Of a stretch of 64,000 nucleotides of DNA, positions 27,301-36,000 are shown piece after piece. Below the pieces are notes generated by a model. That model had not been told where the DNA came from, ran no database searches, and saw only the letters and a list, made by a program, of their open reading frames with translations. Numbering within the stretch: position 1 is the first letter of the stretch; each line of letters starts with the position of its first letter. Both the position numbers and the translations under genes were made by a program. Source of the stretch: CAYMZZ01 sp964395095 (lineage in GTDB: Bacteria; Bacteroidota; Bacteroidia; Chitinophagales; Chitinophagaceae); contig CAYMZZ010000002.1 in assembly GCA_964395095.1 (NCBI GenBank), forward strand, positions 350,864 through 414,863. The letters run 5' to 3'.

Positions 27301-29695
27301 ATCCGGCGAGCGGGCCCTTACGCTGGATGTGAGCCAGTATGCCGGCGCCGGCAATATTGATTCGCTCACCGCCACTTTTAATTTGAAGAACTACCAGGCA
27401 GCCAATGCCGATATCCGCCTCGATTTTCAATATAAGCACCATGGGCAATTGCCTCATCCGGCCAATCAGTTGTGGGTACGTGGAAATGATCAAAGCCCCT
27501 GGCTTCCGGCATACGACCTGGATGATAATCAGGCCGAGCCCGGTGTGTTTCGTAAAACACCCAGCCTCGAAATCAGTGATTTGTTATTGGCCAATGGTCA
27601 GGAATTTAGCAGCAGTTTCCAGGCGAAATGGGGACAATGGGGGCGCTTCAATACCACCGATCAAAAGAGTGCCGCTGGTTATACATTCGATGATATCCGG
27701 CTCTATACGGTGGTCAACGATATCCAGCTTATTAGTATAGATACCCCCATTGTGGCCAGTTGTGGTTTGGATGCACAGGTGCCTGTCCGTATCACCGTAC
27801 GCAATAGTGCCAACGACCCCATTGGTTCCATACCCGTTTCCTACCGGGTAAATGGCCAGGCTGTAGTAACAGAAACCATCGCGAGCATACCCGGTAATAG
27901 CAGTGTCGACTATAGTTTTATCCAGAGGGCCAACCTATCTACCCTGGGAACCTATCAACTGGATGCCTGGGTAAGTTTTCCCGGCGATGATTTTCGCGAC
28001 AACGATTCGGCCAGCACACAAATTCGCAACTCGCCCGTGATAACCAGTTTCCCTTATCTTCAGGATTTTGAAACCGGAGAGAGCTTCTGGTTTGCATCGG
28101 GCAATAATAGCAGTTGGGAATGGGGCACTCCCGCTTCGGCTAAAATTAGAACTGCCGCCAGTGGTCAGCGTGCCTGGAAAACAAGCCTTGTCGGTAACTA
28201 CAACGATGGCGAATTATCTTACCTCTATTCGCCCTGCTTCGACCTGAGCGGTATGAGCCAGCCGATGTTGAGTTTCAGTTCGGCGCTCGATATTGAGGAT
28301 TGCGGCGCTTCCACGCTCTGCGATGGAGCCTGGGTGGAATATTCAATTGATGGAAAGACCTGGCAAAGGCTGGGTGCTTTTAGCGATGGTATGAACTGGT
28401 ACAACCGCAACTATGGCAGTGGCCCGGTGTGGAGCATTCAAAACTATACCTACTGGCATGCGGCTTCCATTCCGCTCCCCGCCAATCATGCTAATCTGCG
28501 CATCCGTTTTGTGATGAGCTCTGATCCCTATGTGAGCAGGGAAGGAGTGGCCATTGATGATATCCATATATACGACCTGGCGGAGGGCATTTTCAATGAT
28601 GCGGTGGATAGTAGTAATAAAGTGGAACAGGTGCCTGTTGCGAATGAGTGGATCCGGTATTCGGACAATGGGCAGTTGCTGGCGGATCTTTATGCAGGCA
28701 ACAATAATTTGGGAAATGTATCGGTACAGGTGTATCGTTTCAATGGTCCGGTTCGGGATACCAACCAGGCTTATTACCTCAACAGGAACCTGGTGATTCA
28801 GACGAAAGCGTCGAAGCTGGAAGATTCTGCCATAGTGCGTTTTTATTTTACCGATGCGGAAGTGGAAGCCTGGCGTGCAGCCAATGGTTGTGCGGAATGC
28901 CCCCAACCCGTTTCGGCTTATCAACTGGGTGTGGCGGCATACGCAGATGCTGATCCTGCGATTGAGAATGGTACTATCGACGACAATAGCGGCACACGCT
29001 GGGAGTGGTTGCCTCGTGAGGCTGTAAGGATTGTTCCCTTTGAAAGAGGGTATTATGCCGAGTTTAAGCGTTCCCGCTTCTCCGAATTCTGGCTTAGTGC
29101 TGCCCGGCTCGACAATATGCCCCCCGCCTCTCTCGTATTTAGCCAGTTTACCGCCCGCAGGTCGGGTACGAACGATGTGGTACTGGATTGGCGCACGCAG
29201 TCGGAATTCAATGTGGAGGATTTTGAAGTGGAACTGGCCCGCGGCAATGATGCGTATAACCAGCAGGATTTTGAAGTGATCGGAAGCCAGGTTTCGCAGG
29301 GCAATACTACTACAGGACATAGCTACACTTTCACAGATACCGAACCGGGTAAATCAGGAGTTCGATATTACCGGATCAAGGGCCGGACCTATATGGGCGA
29401 CACTGTTTACACCGAGGTGCGCGCAGTGGTATTCGATAGCGACCTGAACTGGCAGATTTATCCCAACCCCAGCAGTGGCAATGCCTGGTTAATGTTCCAG
29501 GTGAATGAAGGGGAGAAGGTGCAGGCTGTTGTGTACGACATGCAGGGGCGCAGGTTGCTGCAACGGGAGTTTACCGGAACAGGCTTTGTGCAGAAACAGG
29601 AATTTGACCTGTCGTCGATCGCAGCCAGGGGACTATACCTGGTGGAACTGTTTTCGGGTGGAGAAAAAAGGAGGTTTAAGTTGTTGCGGCAATAA
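24311..29695 (+). CDS. Giant secreted subtilase with T9SS sorting domain
   Basis: About 1794-residue exported protease, start at the ATG at 24311 (MKQKPILLLVILLATIFHSY signal peptide). An N-terminal propeptide-like region is followed by a peptidase S8 domain (about 235-510) with the triad: Asp in VGDDGTPVQHIDL, His in GPHGVHVMGTMTGAG, Ser in NGTSMAAPAVTGG; the oxyanion Asn is in FAAGNSG. A jelly-roll domain and a fibronectin type III-like domain (about 735-820) follow, then repeated CARDB-like and MAM-like beta-domains, and a T9SS type A end (IYPNPSSGNAWLMF, GLYLVELFSG). PorX, encoded at 59 kb, could regulate the export machinery it needs. Confidence 0.94.
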   Translation: MKQKPILLLVILLATIFHSYGQGPEKYRIQLISGTIDPSPNISAGKVKDLNRGLSRFAGKGQVFIQFFAAPDQVQREQLRVAGIELGDYVSGNAWLAITKGEPSAETLKRLGVRALVPVEPQHKIQPALLRSQPPAHAQRGEGQLEVWISLSASFVANDIKAELAKLGFSPTEERYQAYRVLGLQVAKDRLNRLAALPFVEFVQAAPAPDQALNDKSRANARANVLQSNGPGGYNLSGNGVVLGVGDDGTPVQHIDLIRRAYNHSFATAGPHGVHVMGTMTGAGIRDERYMGYAPASNFVAQVFSNILLYTPQYIADYGMVLTNNSYGNVVDDCESFGMYDLYSRVVDMQQNQYGFLMHVFAAGNSGTLVCNGYTPGFGNVLGGFQSAKNSISVGNTWEYGELAASSSKGPVKDGRIKPEIAAQGTRVFSTVTGNNYNRNNGTSMAAPAVTGGLALLYEQYKKQNGGANPDAALMKALLCNGATDLGNPGPDYTYGFGWMNLWRSVRMLEEENYFSGSVSQAQTVSHSIQIPAGATIASLKLMLHWNDPAALPLATQSLINDLDLVVRKPDGSTVLPFVLQGSGTQVTQAATRGADHVNNLEQVLIENPMPGNYTVEITGFQLNAGGNQSYVVVFDTISAGHAITYPFGGERFSDSDSLYISWESQGLGSGNQSLEYTIDNGVNWITIASNLSPTARQHLWHIPPGTLSTEARIRLSQNGNQTTSEVFTILGVPVVTLAPVQCDTYIAINWSAVANADNYEVLVSTGEAMRSMGFTTGTSYTMGGLSRDSNYFVGVRAWKDGKPGRRALAVSRTPSTGTCAGVISNGDLRVLSISSPVTGGRLETSRVLSAATIIRFFVRNIDDQSFLGDIPVGYQVNNNPAVRDTIRNMSLGANGTISYAFAVPADLSAPGEYVIKAWIDQPADPVAGNDTAQVQVRQVENPVVDLSNPFLEDFEAGPLFVNSTRQVGLPGLDRFDFIGSTNLARIRNRVTGVTAKSGERALTLDVSQYAGAGNIDSLTATFNLKNYQAANADIRLDFQYKHHGQLPHPANQLWVRGNDQSPWLPAYDLDDNQAEPGVFRKTPSLEISDLLLANGQEFSSSFQAKWGQWGRFNTTDQKSAAGYTFDDIRLYTVVNDIQLISIDTPIVASCGLDAQVPVRITVRNSANDPIGSIPVSYRVNGQAVVTETIASIPGNSSVDYSFIQRANLSTLGTYQLDAWVSFPGDDFRDNDSASTQIRNSPVITSFPYLQDFETGESFWFASGNNSSWEWGTPASAKIRTAASGQRAWKTSLVGNYNDGELSYLYSPCFDLSGMSQPMLSFSSALDIEDCGASTLCDGAWVEYSIDGKTWQRLGAFSDGMNWYNRNYGSGPVWSIQNYTYWHAASIPLPANHANLRIRFVMSSDPYVSREGVAIDDIHIYDLAEGIFNDAVDSSNKVEQVPVANEWIRYSDNGQLLADLYAGNNNLGNVSVQVYRFNGPVRDTNQAYYLNRNLVIQTKASKLEDSAIVRFYFTDAEVEAWRAANGCAECPQPVSAYQLGVAAYADADPAIENGTIDDNSGTRWEWLPREAVRIVPFERGYYAEFKRSRFSEFWLSAARLDNMPPASLVFSQFTARRSGTNDVVLDWRTQSEFNVEDFEVELARGNDAYNQQDFEVIGSQVSQGNTTTGHSYTFTDTEPGKSGVRYYRIKGRTYMGDTVYTEVRAVVFDSDLNWQIYPNPSSGNAWLMFQVNEGEKVQAVVYDMQGRRLLQREFTGTGFVQKQEFDLSSIAARGLYLVELFSGGEKRRFKLLRQ

Positions 29696-29711
29696 TCCTA
29701 AATTTTATTGC
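29689..29711. terminator. Hairpin over two convergent stop codons
   Basis: GCAATAA (29689-29695) pairs with TTATTGC (29705-29711). The left arm contains the stop of the subtilase gene, and the stop of the convergent membrane protein gene lies in the 9-nt loop. The genes are only 2 nt apart, so this short stem may serve both. Confidence 0.45.
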
Positions 29712-30099
29712 GCCATTCATTTTCTTCTTTCTTTTTTTCCAGGGCTATCAGGCGCAGCTTTTGTGGGTATTGGCCAATAAACAATACAGCGATCACCGAC
29801 ACCGAATAGATCAGGTAAACCAGGATCACCAGCGAGAACACGCCGAACAGGATCATAAAGAAGTTGAGGGCGAAAACCAGCAACCCGGCAATAATGAGCA
29901 GAGTGGGCGCGATGGCTTTTTGCAGGGAAAGAAGAATATACGACAGGATGGAAAAAATAACGGCCAGTATCATCACCCCGCTGATCCAGTGCTCGCGGGT
30001 AATGGCAAAAAGCTGAATAAGGCAGGTAGCTCCCAGCATCGCCCCAAATATTCCGGTATAGGTGCAGGTATCCTCTTGTCCTTTCGTCAGTTGTTGCAT
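29698..30099 (-). CDS. Four-helix membrane protein of unknown function
   Basis: 133 residues from the ATG at 30099 (MQQLTKGQED); a TTG six codons earlier is the alternative. Four hydrophobic helices are visible (about 20-35, 42-60, 65-85 and 90-110), ending in a charged, Lys/Glu-rich cytoplasmic tail (ALEKKKEENEWRNKI). No conserved motif is evident. It converges on the subtilase with a 2-nt gap. Function unknown. Confidence 0.7.
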   Translation of the reverse strand: MQQLTKGQEDTCTYTGIFGAMLGATCLIQLFAITREHWISGVMILAVIFSILSYILLSLQKAIAPTLLIIAGLLVFALNFFMILFGVFSLVILVYLIYSVSVIAVLFIGQYPQKLRLIALEKKKEENEWRNKI

Positions 30100-30209
30100 A
30101 AGCCAATTTTCCGGCAAAATAAGAACTCAGGTTCGAATATGCCAGCCCGAACGCATTCTTTTCCCTCGCTTATAGAATCAACATGTCGCAAGTCCTGCAT
30201 TGTCTATGC

Positions 30210-30237
30210 AAAAAAAAACCGCGCCAAGCGCGGTTTT
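30210..30237 (-). terminator. Strong intrinsic terminator
   Basis: On the minus strand the stem AAACCGCG/GCGCGGTT is followed by a run of about nine T. It lies 20-45 nt after the small gene at 30256 and ends its transcript; the plus-strand reading lacks a long T-run. Confidence 0.85.
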
Positions 30238-30255
30238 ATAAGTGATGATTCGATT

Positions 30256-30465
30256 TTAGTCTTGCCATCCTTTCTTCGCAATACCAGCCTGTATGGCGGC
30301 TAATGCTTTCTCTTCACCGAGCAGGGTTGTCAGCTTGTTGCCCTTGCCGTCGTGTCCCTGAGCCATATAACCGCCTTTTGCGGTGCGGGTAATTACGGCG
30401 TCCTGGATGGGAACCCCTTTCTCTTTGGTCTTAACGTTGTAGGCGGTCAGTGTTACTTCAGACAT
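30256..30465 (-). CDS. Small conserved-looking cytoplasmic protein
   Basis: 69 residues from the ATG at 30465 (MSEVTLTAYNVKTKEKGVP). Longer in-frame starts exist at 30474 and 30519, but they add a Lys/Ser-rich leader with no protein-like character. The sequence is basic with a beta-strand start and a C-terminal helix (GEEKALAAIQAGIAKKGWQD), and no cysteine. It has its own strong terminator and lies downstream of gyrB's terminator, so it is a monocistronic, possibly well-expressed gene. I do not recognise a function. Confidence 0.75.
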   Translation of the reverse strand: MSEVTLTAYNVKTKEKGVPIQDAVITRTAKGGYMAQGHDGKGNKLTTLLGEEKALAAIQAGIAKKGWQD

Positions 30466-30544
30466 GGTTAACATTTTAGATTTTGAAAGGCGTGAAATTA
30501 CGGATTTTGGGGGCGCCATTTGGCTGCGAACCCTGTTAAAATAG

Positions 30545-30574
30545 CTAAAACTCCCGGAAGCCCGGGAGTTTTAG
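30545..30574 (-). terminator. gyrB terminator
   Basis: Perfect 13-bp stem: CTAAAACTCCCGG (30545-30557) with CCGGGAGTTTTAG (30562-30574) around a 4-nt loop, 57 nt downstream of the gyrB stop. The A/T flanks let it work in both directions. Confidence 0.8.
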
Positions 30575-30630
30575 ATTGATTTTCAGCGATTTGCGATCTA
30601 TTATATTTTTTTTCCACCTCTTTTGCAGGT

Positions 30631-32610
30631 CTACACGTCCAATTTGGCGTATTTGGCGTGTGTTTCAATGAATTCGCGACGTGGCGCCACTTCATCGCCC
30701 ATCAGCATGCTGAAGACCCTGTCCGCCTCTGCGGCGCTTTCAATGGTCACTCGTTTCAGGGTGCGCGTTTCGGGGTTCATGGTGGTATCCCACAACTGGC
30801 TGGCGTTCATTTCACCCAAACCCTTGTATCGTTGCACGTTTACGCTGTCTTCCTTACCACCGCTGAATTTTTCCACCAGTCCTTTTCGTTGGGTTTCATT
30901 CCAGGCATAAGCCTGCTCCTTTCCTTTCTTCACGAGGTAGAGAGGGGGTTGCGCGATATACACATAGCCCTGTTCCACCAGTTCTTTCATATAGCGATAC
31001 ACAAAAGTGAGGATGAGGGTGGCGATATGCGATCCATCCACATCGGCATCGGTCATGATGATCAGCTTGTGGTAACGCAGCTTGGCCAGGTTCAGCGCCT
31101 TGGGGTCTTCCGATGTACCCACCGTTACTCCCAATGCCGTGTACATATTGCGAATCTCTTCGTTTTCGTAAATCTTATGCTCCATGGCTTTCTCCACGTT
31201 CAGGATCTTGCCACGGAGGGGCAGTATGGCCTGGAAACTGCGATCGCGGCCCTGCTTGGCAGTGCCACCGGCTGAGTCACCTTCGACCAGGAAGAGTTCA
31301 CATTTTTCGGGATCTCTTTCGGAGCAATCGGCCAGCTTACCCGGGAGACCGCCACCGGATAGAACGGTTTTCCGTTGTACCAGTTCCCTGGCCTTTCGTG
31401 CCGCTGCACGGGCCTGGGCCGCTAAAATTACTTTGTTGATGATATTGCGGGCATCTTTCGGGTTTTCCTCGAGATAGGCATCCAGCACTTTCGATACCGT
31501 GCTTTCCACCACACCGCTCACTTCGCTATTGCCCAGTTTTGTTTTGGTTTGTCCTTCAAACTGAGGCTCGGGTACTTTAACCGAAATGATGGCACTTAGT
31601 CCTTCCCGGAAATCATCCCCTTCAATCTCCACTTTGGCTTTTTCAAAAAGTCCGTTCTTATCGCCATAGCTTTTGAACACCCGCGTCAATGCACGGCGGA
31701 AACCCGATACGTGCGTACCTCCTTCAATGGTGTTGATATTGTTGACATAGCTATAGATATGCTCACTGAAGGAGTCGTTGTAATTCAGGGCTACTTCCAC
31801 CGCCACATTGGTGGAGGGGTCATGGCCATCCACACTCAGGATGCGGGGGATAAGGGCGTTGCGGCCAGCATGCTTATCCAGCATTTCCACAAATTCCACT
31901 ATACCGCCTTCGCTGAAAAATTCTTTTGTGTAGGCTTTTTGTTCTTCATCCAGTTCACGCAAATCCGTCAATTCAATGCGGATGCGACGGTTCAGGTAAG
32001 CCAGCTCCCGCAGGCGTCCTTCGAGAATATCGCGATTGTAAATGGTGGTGAGAAAGATGCTCGCATCGGGCCAGAATTGAACGCGGGTGCCGGTGCGGTC
32101 GGTGGTGCCCACTTCGCGTACGGGATACTGGGGCACGCCAATGGCATATTCCTGTTCAAAAATCTTCCCTTCGCGATGAACAGTTACCTGCAATTTGGTA
32201 CTGAGGGCGTTTACGCAACTTACCCCCACGCCATGCAAACCGCCGGAAACCTTATAGGAACCCTTGTCGAATTTTCCCCCGGCATGCAATACGGTCATTA
32301 CCACTTCCAGCGCACTTCGCTTTTCCTTGGTATGCATCGCAGTGGGAATACCACGCCCATCATCCTGAACGGAAATGGAATTGTCTTCATGAATGGTGAC
32401 CTGGATATTCTTTGCATAACCCGCCAGGGCTTCGTCGATAGAGTTATCTACTACTTCATACACCAGGTGGTGAAGGCCCTTCACACCAATATCGCCAATA
32501 TACATGGCGGGCCGCTTGCGCACGGCTTCCAAACCTTCCAATACCTGAATGCTGTCTGCACCATAAGTACCCGGTGCGGTGGGTAATTTTTCTGTCGTTT
32601 CCGTACTCAT
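30631..32610 (-). CDS. gyrB: DNA gyrase subunit B
   Basis: ATPase subunit of the type II topoisomerase that introduces negative supercoils. 659 residues. The GHKL ATPase domain has DNSIDEALAG, DDGRGIPTAMH and GLHGVGVSCVNAL; the transducer domain follows; the TOPRIM domain carries EGDSAGGTAKQGRDR (about 435-450) and DADVDGSH with the metal-binding acids; the C-terminus has YKGLGEMNASQLWDTTM. No large insertion. Flanked by a TAAATTTG promoter box and a 13-bp terminator, so it is a single transcription unit. gyrA is not in the window. Confidence 0.98.
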   Translation of the reverse strand: MSTETTEKLPTAPGTYGADSIQVLEGLEAVRKRPAMYIGDIGVKGLHHLVYEVVDNSIDEALAGYAKNIQVTIHEDNSISVQDDGRGIPTAMHTKEKRSALEVVMTVLHAGGKFDKGSYKVSGGLHGVGVSCVNALSTKLQVTVHREGKIFEQEYAIGVPQYPVREVGTTDRTGTRVQFWPDASIFLTTIYNRDILEGRLRELAYLNRRIRIELTDLRELDEEQKAYTKEFFSEGGIVEFVEMLDKHAGRNALIPRILSVDGHDPSTNVAVEVALNYNDSFSEHIYSYVNNINTIEGGTHVSGFRRALTRVFKSYGDKNGLFEKAKVEIEGDDFREGLSAIISVKVPEPQFEGQTKTKLGNSEVSGVVESTVSKVLDAYLEENPKDARNIINKVILAAQARAAARKARELVQRKTVLSGGGLPGKLADCSERDPEKCELFLVEGDSAGGTAKQGRDRSFQAILPLRGKILNVEKAMEHKIYENEEIRNMYTALGVTVGTSEDPKALNLAKLRYHKLIIMTDADVDGSHIATLILTFVYRYMKELVEQGYVYIAQPPLYLVKKGKEQAYAWNETQRKGLVEKFSGGKEDSVNVQRYKGLGEMNASQLWDTTMNPETRTLKRVTIESAAEADRVFSMLMGDEVAPRREFIETHAKYAKLDV

Positions 32611-32657
32611 AAATTAGCCGGGGTTTCTCCATTTTTTGAGGCAGTGTGGAGAACAGA

Positions 32658-32665
32658 CAAATTTA
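32658..32665 (-). promoter_or_regulatory. -7 box of the gyrB promoter
   Basis: TAAATTTG on the minus strand, 47 nt before the gyrB ATG, matches TAnnTTTG exactly. No -33 element was recognised. Confidence 0.55.
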
Positions 32666-32749
32666 CGAAAAAGGGCGCTCTTAGCCGCATAAATAATGGG
32701 CCTTATTATGCACAATTTTCGAAGGAAAATGTAAAAAACAGGGCTATTA

Positions 32750-34153
32750 TCAGCGCTTTACAATCTGGGCCACAAGATCGGCTTCGGTGGCCACTTTATT
32801 GCCTACATAAACGGTGCCTTTCATTTCACAAATACCCCTTCTGATGGGTGCCGCCAGCTCCATTTTCAGCAGCATGGTATCACCGGGTTTTACCATGGCT
32901 TTAAACTTGCAGTTATCGATCTTGAGGAAATAGGTATCGTATTGCCCCTCACCACTGAGGTTGATTGCGAGGATGCCACCGCATTGTGCCAGCGCTTCAA
33001 TCTGCAATACCCCCGGCATCACCGGATTGCCCGGAAAATGCCCCTGGAAAAACCATTCGTTGAAGGTCACATTCTTTACACCCACGATTTGCGTATCGCT
33101 CAGTTCTATAATCTTATCCACCAGCAAAAAGGGAAAGCGATGGGGCAATTTCTTTTCGATATAACTCAGGTCGTAAATAGGGGGCAAAGTGGCATCGTAA
33201 GTGGGTACCCCCATCGTATGCCGGTTCTTTTTGATGTACTGCTTGATCTTTTTGGCAAACTCCACATTGCTGCTATGCCCCGGCCGGTTGGCTATGATGC
33301 GTCCTTTGATGGGATAGCCGATCAGGGCCAGGTCGCCCACCACATCCAACAGTTTGTGCCGGGCAGGCTCATTGGGAAAACGCAGTTCCAGGTTGTTGAG
33401 GTAGCCTTCGCTTTTCACTTCAATCTTGTCTTTCTTGAAGATTTTACGCAGCCTTTCCATCTCCTTGTCATCAACCGCTTTATCCACGATCACGATGGCG
33501 TTGTTGACATCACCGCCCTTGATGAGGTTATGGTCGAGCAGCATTTCCAATTCATGCAGGAAGCAGAAAGTGCGGCAGGGAGCTATTTCGTCCTTAAAGT
33601 CGCGCATGTGCTTGAGCCCCGCATGCTGGGTACCCAATACGGGCGAATTAAAATCGATAAGGGTGGTGATATTGTATTCCATCGCAGGCATGGCCACCAT
33701 TTCCACCCGCTTGCTTTCATCGTAGTGGTAGATATTTTCATCGATGCTATACCAAACTTTGGCCGCATCCTGCTCCAGCACGCCGGCTTCTTCAATCAGT
33801 TCCACAAAGGGCTGGCTGCTGCCATCCATGATGGGCATTTCGGGTCCATTAATTTCAATCAGGCAATTGTCTACGCCCATACCCACCAGGGCGGCCAGCA
33901 CGTGTTCCACTGTACTCACTTTGGCGCCATTGGCTTCGAGGGTAGTGCCACGGCTTACATCGGTTACCAGGTCGCAATCGGCCTTAATGATGGGTTGATT
34001 AGGCAGATCAATACGCTGAAACTGAAAACCAAAGCCGGGACTGGCGGGCTTTAACGTGAGGTCGGCCAGGATGCCGGTATGGAGACCGGTGCCTGAAATA
34101 CTCACGGCCGAACCTAATGTATGCTGTTTATCCGGATTGAAAGCTTTTGTCAT
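32750..34153 (-). CDS. lpxC: LpxC-FabZ fusion (lipid A deacetylase / hydroxyacyl-ACP dehydratase)
   Basis: Bifunctional 467-residue enzyme, a fusion known in Bacteroidota. The LpxC half (about 1-300) removes acetate from UDP-3-O-acyl-GlcNAc, the committed step of lipid A synthesis; STVEHVLAAL and HKLLDVVGDLALIG contain zinc ligands. The FabZ half (about 325-467) dehydrates 3-hydroxyacyl-ACP; its active site is in HRFPFLLVDK and GHFPGNPVMPGVLQIEALAQ. The ATG at 34153 is preferred because a TATATTTG box lies 4 nt upstream; a start 11 codons earlier would lie before this box. The mRNA should be leaderless or nearly so. Confidence 0.97.
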   Translation of the reverse strand: MTKAFNPDKQHTLGSAVSISGTGLHTGILADLTLKPASPGFGFQFQRIDLPNQPIIKADCDLVTDVSRGTTLEANGAKVSTVEHVLAALVGMGVDNCLIEINGPEMPIMDGSSQPFVELIEEAGVLEQDAAKVWYSIDENIYHYDESKRVEMVAMPAMEYNITTLIDFNSPVLGTQHAGLKHMRDFKDEIAPCRTFCFLHELEMLLDHNLIKGGDVNNAIVIVDKAVDDKEMERLRKIFKKDKIEVKSEGYLNNLELRFPNEPARHKLLDVVGDLALIGYPIKGRIIANRPGHSSNVEFAKKIKQYIKKNRHTMGVPTYDATLPPIYDLSYIEKKLPHRFPFLLVDKIIELSDTQIVGVKNVTFNEWFFQGHFPGNPVMPGVLQIEALAQCGGILAINLSGEGQYDTYFLKIDNCKFKAMVKPGDTMLLKMELAAPIRRGICEMKGTVYVGNKVATEADLVAQIVKR

Positions 34154-34157
34154 GCGG

Positions 34158-34165
34158 CAAATATA
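34158..34165 (-). promoter_or_regulatory. -7 box of lpxC-fabZ, next to the start codon
   Basis: TATATTTG, then CCGC, then ATG. With transcription normally starting about 5-7 nt after the box, the mRNA would begin at or within a base or two of the AUG. Confidence 0.6.
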
Positions 34166-34251
34166 GGAATGTTTCCTGCTTCCCATTTACTCACCATAAT
34201 AGGGTATAGGTGAACCAGTGCTGGAATAGTAGTTTCGGTTTTTCAACCATT

Positions 34252-35433
34252 ATGGAACAAACACCCAGCGCCCGCAAGAGGATTCTCTCCATCGATATAT
34301 TGCGAGGCATCATCATGCTGATCATGGCCATTGACCATGTGCGGGAATTTTTGCACGAATCAGCCATGCAGGCCGACCCGCTCAACCTGGAAACCACCAC
34401 TACCCCCCTTTTCTTTACGCGATGGATTACGCATTTTTGCGCGCCCATTTTCCTGTTTCTTTCAGGGGTATCGGCCTATATCAGCGGTCAAAGAAAAACC
34501 AAAGCCGAGTTGAGCCGATTCCTGATCAGCCGCGGCATCTGGCTGGTGCTGGTGGAGTTGCTCGTGATTACCCTTGCCATCACTTACGATCCCTTCTACC
34601 GCATTTTTGTGTTGCAGGTAATTTGGGCCATAGGCTGGAGCATGATCCTGTTGGGTTTACTGGTTAGGGCATCTTATTGGGCCGTATTGATTACGGGAGC
34701 AGTGCTGCTGCTGGGTCATAATATCACCGATTTTTATCCGCATCTGCGCGAAAACCGCTGGATGGAGTTGTTGCTGACAACAAATGGTGCTTTCTGGGAA
34801 ATCAGTCCTGGCCGTTTCGTATTCGCCGCTTATGCCATTCTTCCCTGGACCGGCATCATGTTCCTGGGTTATGCGCTGGGCCGCCTGTATAATTCATCGG
34901 TAGCCGAAGCCGCCAGACGCCAATGGTTGCTTTATGCGGGTGCCGCTTCTTTATTGTTATTCGTACTGTTGCGTTGGGCAGGTATTTATGGTGATCCCTC
35001 GGCGTGGACGCAGCAATCCAACGCCTGGCTGAGTTTTCTTTCTTTTATCAAAGTGACCAAATACCCGGTTTCCCTGCAATACAGTTTGATGACCCTTGGT
35101 GTGGCGCTGCTTGCGCTGGCCCTGCTGGAGCGGGCCCGCGGGCGTTTTGCCCATTTCCTCATGGTCTATGGGCGTGTGCCCTTTTTCTATTATGTGTTGC
35201 ATTTCTTTTTGATCCATGCTATTTGCGTCGCTTTCTTCTTTGCTGAAGGTCGCGGCAGCAGCGAAATCCTGGATCCCAATTCGCCCTTCCTGTTCCGCCC
35301 TGTCAATTTTGGTTACAATCTTGTAGTCGTGTACCTGGTATGGCTGGTCGTTATTCTTTTATTGTATAAGCCCTGCAAATGGTTTATGGAATTGAAGCAG
35401 CGCCGAAAAGAATGGTGGCTGAGTTATGTGTAG
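34252..35433 (+). CDS. Multipass membrane protein, DUF1624/HGSNAT-like acyltransferase
   Basis: 393 residues from the ATG at 34252. After a cytoplasmic start (RKRILSIDILRGIIMLIMAI) come about ten transmembrane helices. The IDILRGxxMxxMxxDH pattern with the His of AIDHVREF, and the ITHFCAPIFLFLSGVSAYI segment, are typical of the DUF1624 / heparan-alpha-glucosaminide N-acetyltransferase group, which transfers acyl groups across membranes. Substrate unknown; a surface-glycan acylation role is plausible. It is divergent from lpxC-fabZ and converges with an exported hypothetical gene. Confidence 0.88.
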   Translation: MEQTPSARKRILSIDILRGIIMLIMAIDHVREFLHESAMQADPLNLETTTTPLFFTRWITHFCAPIFLFLSGVSAYISGQRKTKAELSRFLISRGIWLVLVELLVITLAITYDPFYRIFVLQVIWAIGWSMILLGLLVRASYWAVLITGAVLLLGHNITDFYPHLRENRWMELLLTTNGAFWEISPGRFVFAAYAILPWTGIMFLGYALGRLYNSSVAEAARRQWLLYAGAASLLLFVLLRWAGIYGDPSAWTQQSNAWLSFLSFIKVTKYPVSLQYSLMTLGVALLALALLERARGRFAHFLMVYGRVPFFYYVLHFFLIHAICVAFFFAEGRGSSEILDPNSPFLFRPVNFGYNLVVVYLVWLVVILLLYKPCKWFMELKQRRKEWWLSYV

Positions 35434-35445
35434 TGGGTGCTGGCG

Positions 35446-35880
35446 CTACTGTGTTAAGGTGGGCCGGAATACTCCTTCCTGTTTGTCAGGAAGGATTTTA
35501 TCCCAATAAATTTGGTCGGCTTTCTTACAACAACTTCTCCAGTACTGAACAGGGTCGGGGATATCAATCAATTGACTTGCATCTTTTTTGTATAAAGTGT
35601 AAAGGTACAAGTTGGCAGCCCAGTCTGTAGTGGAGTCTTTGATGAGTTCCATCCATTCTGCCTTTTTCAGTCTTGAGATTTTTTTGATTAAACCTTTCCT
35701 GATTTTTGGCACAACGACATACCTGGCTAAAACCAGCCCTGAATCATTGATCTGCATACTGGTTTGGTACCAGGTATAAATAAATTGCTTATTATCGAGA
35801 ATTTGATATGCCCTGGATTTTTGTGAATACAGTTGACAGGAAATTGCCAGCAAATAGAAGAGAACGGTAATACTTTTCAT
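35446..35880 (-). CDS. Exported hypothetical protein, AT-richer than its neighbours
   Basis: 144 residues from the ATG at 35880, with a signal peptide (MKSITVLFYLLAISCQLYSQ). The mature part is Lys- and Tyr-rich (FIYTWYQTSMQINDSG, KIRKGLIKKISRLKKAEWME, WAANLYLYTLYKKD, SCCKKADQIYWDK). No family recognised. By eye the DNA is more AT-rich than its surroundings and codon use looks different, which may point to acquisition. A 38-codon upstream extension is possible but unconvincing. It converges on the DUF1624-like gene, 12 nt away. Confidence 0.65.
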   Translation of the reverse strand: MKSITVLFYLLAISCQLYSQKSRAYQILDNKQFIYTWYQTSMQINDSGLVLARYVVVPKIRKGLIKKISRLKKAEWMELIKDSTTDWAANLYLYTLYKKDASQLIDIPDPVQYWRSCCKKADQIYWDKILPDKQEGVFRPTLTQ

Positions 35881-36000
35881 AGAACCATCACTTGAGCTAT
35901 AAGATAGTGCTTTTTCCGGAATATAATTCAATTGCAGCTTATTGGCCACATGTTTTTGAGGACATGTCATTCCAATTGATGCTGAATTGCACAATGACCT

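Noticed and set aside
28343..29320. 325-codon minus-strand ORF opposite the subtilase
   Set aside because: Antisense to beta-rich coding sequence; low-quality His/Ile-rich translation.
32942..34054. 370-codon plus-strand ORF opposite lpxC-fabZ
   Set aside because: Mirror of conserved LpxC and FabZ sequence; no independent features.
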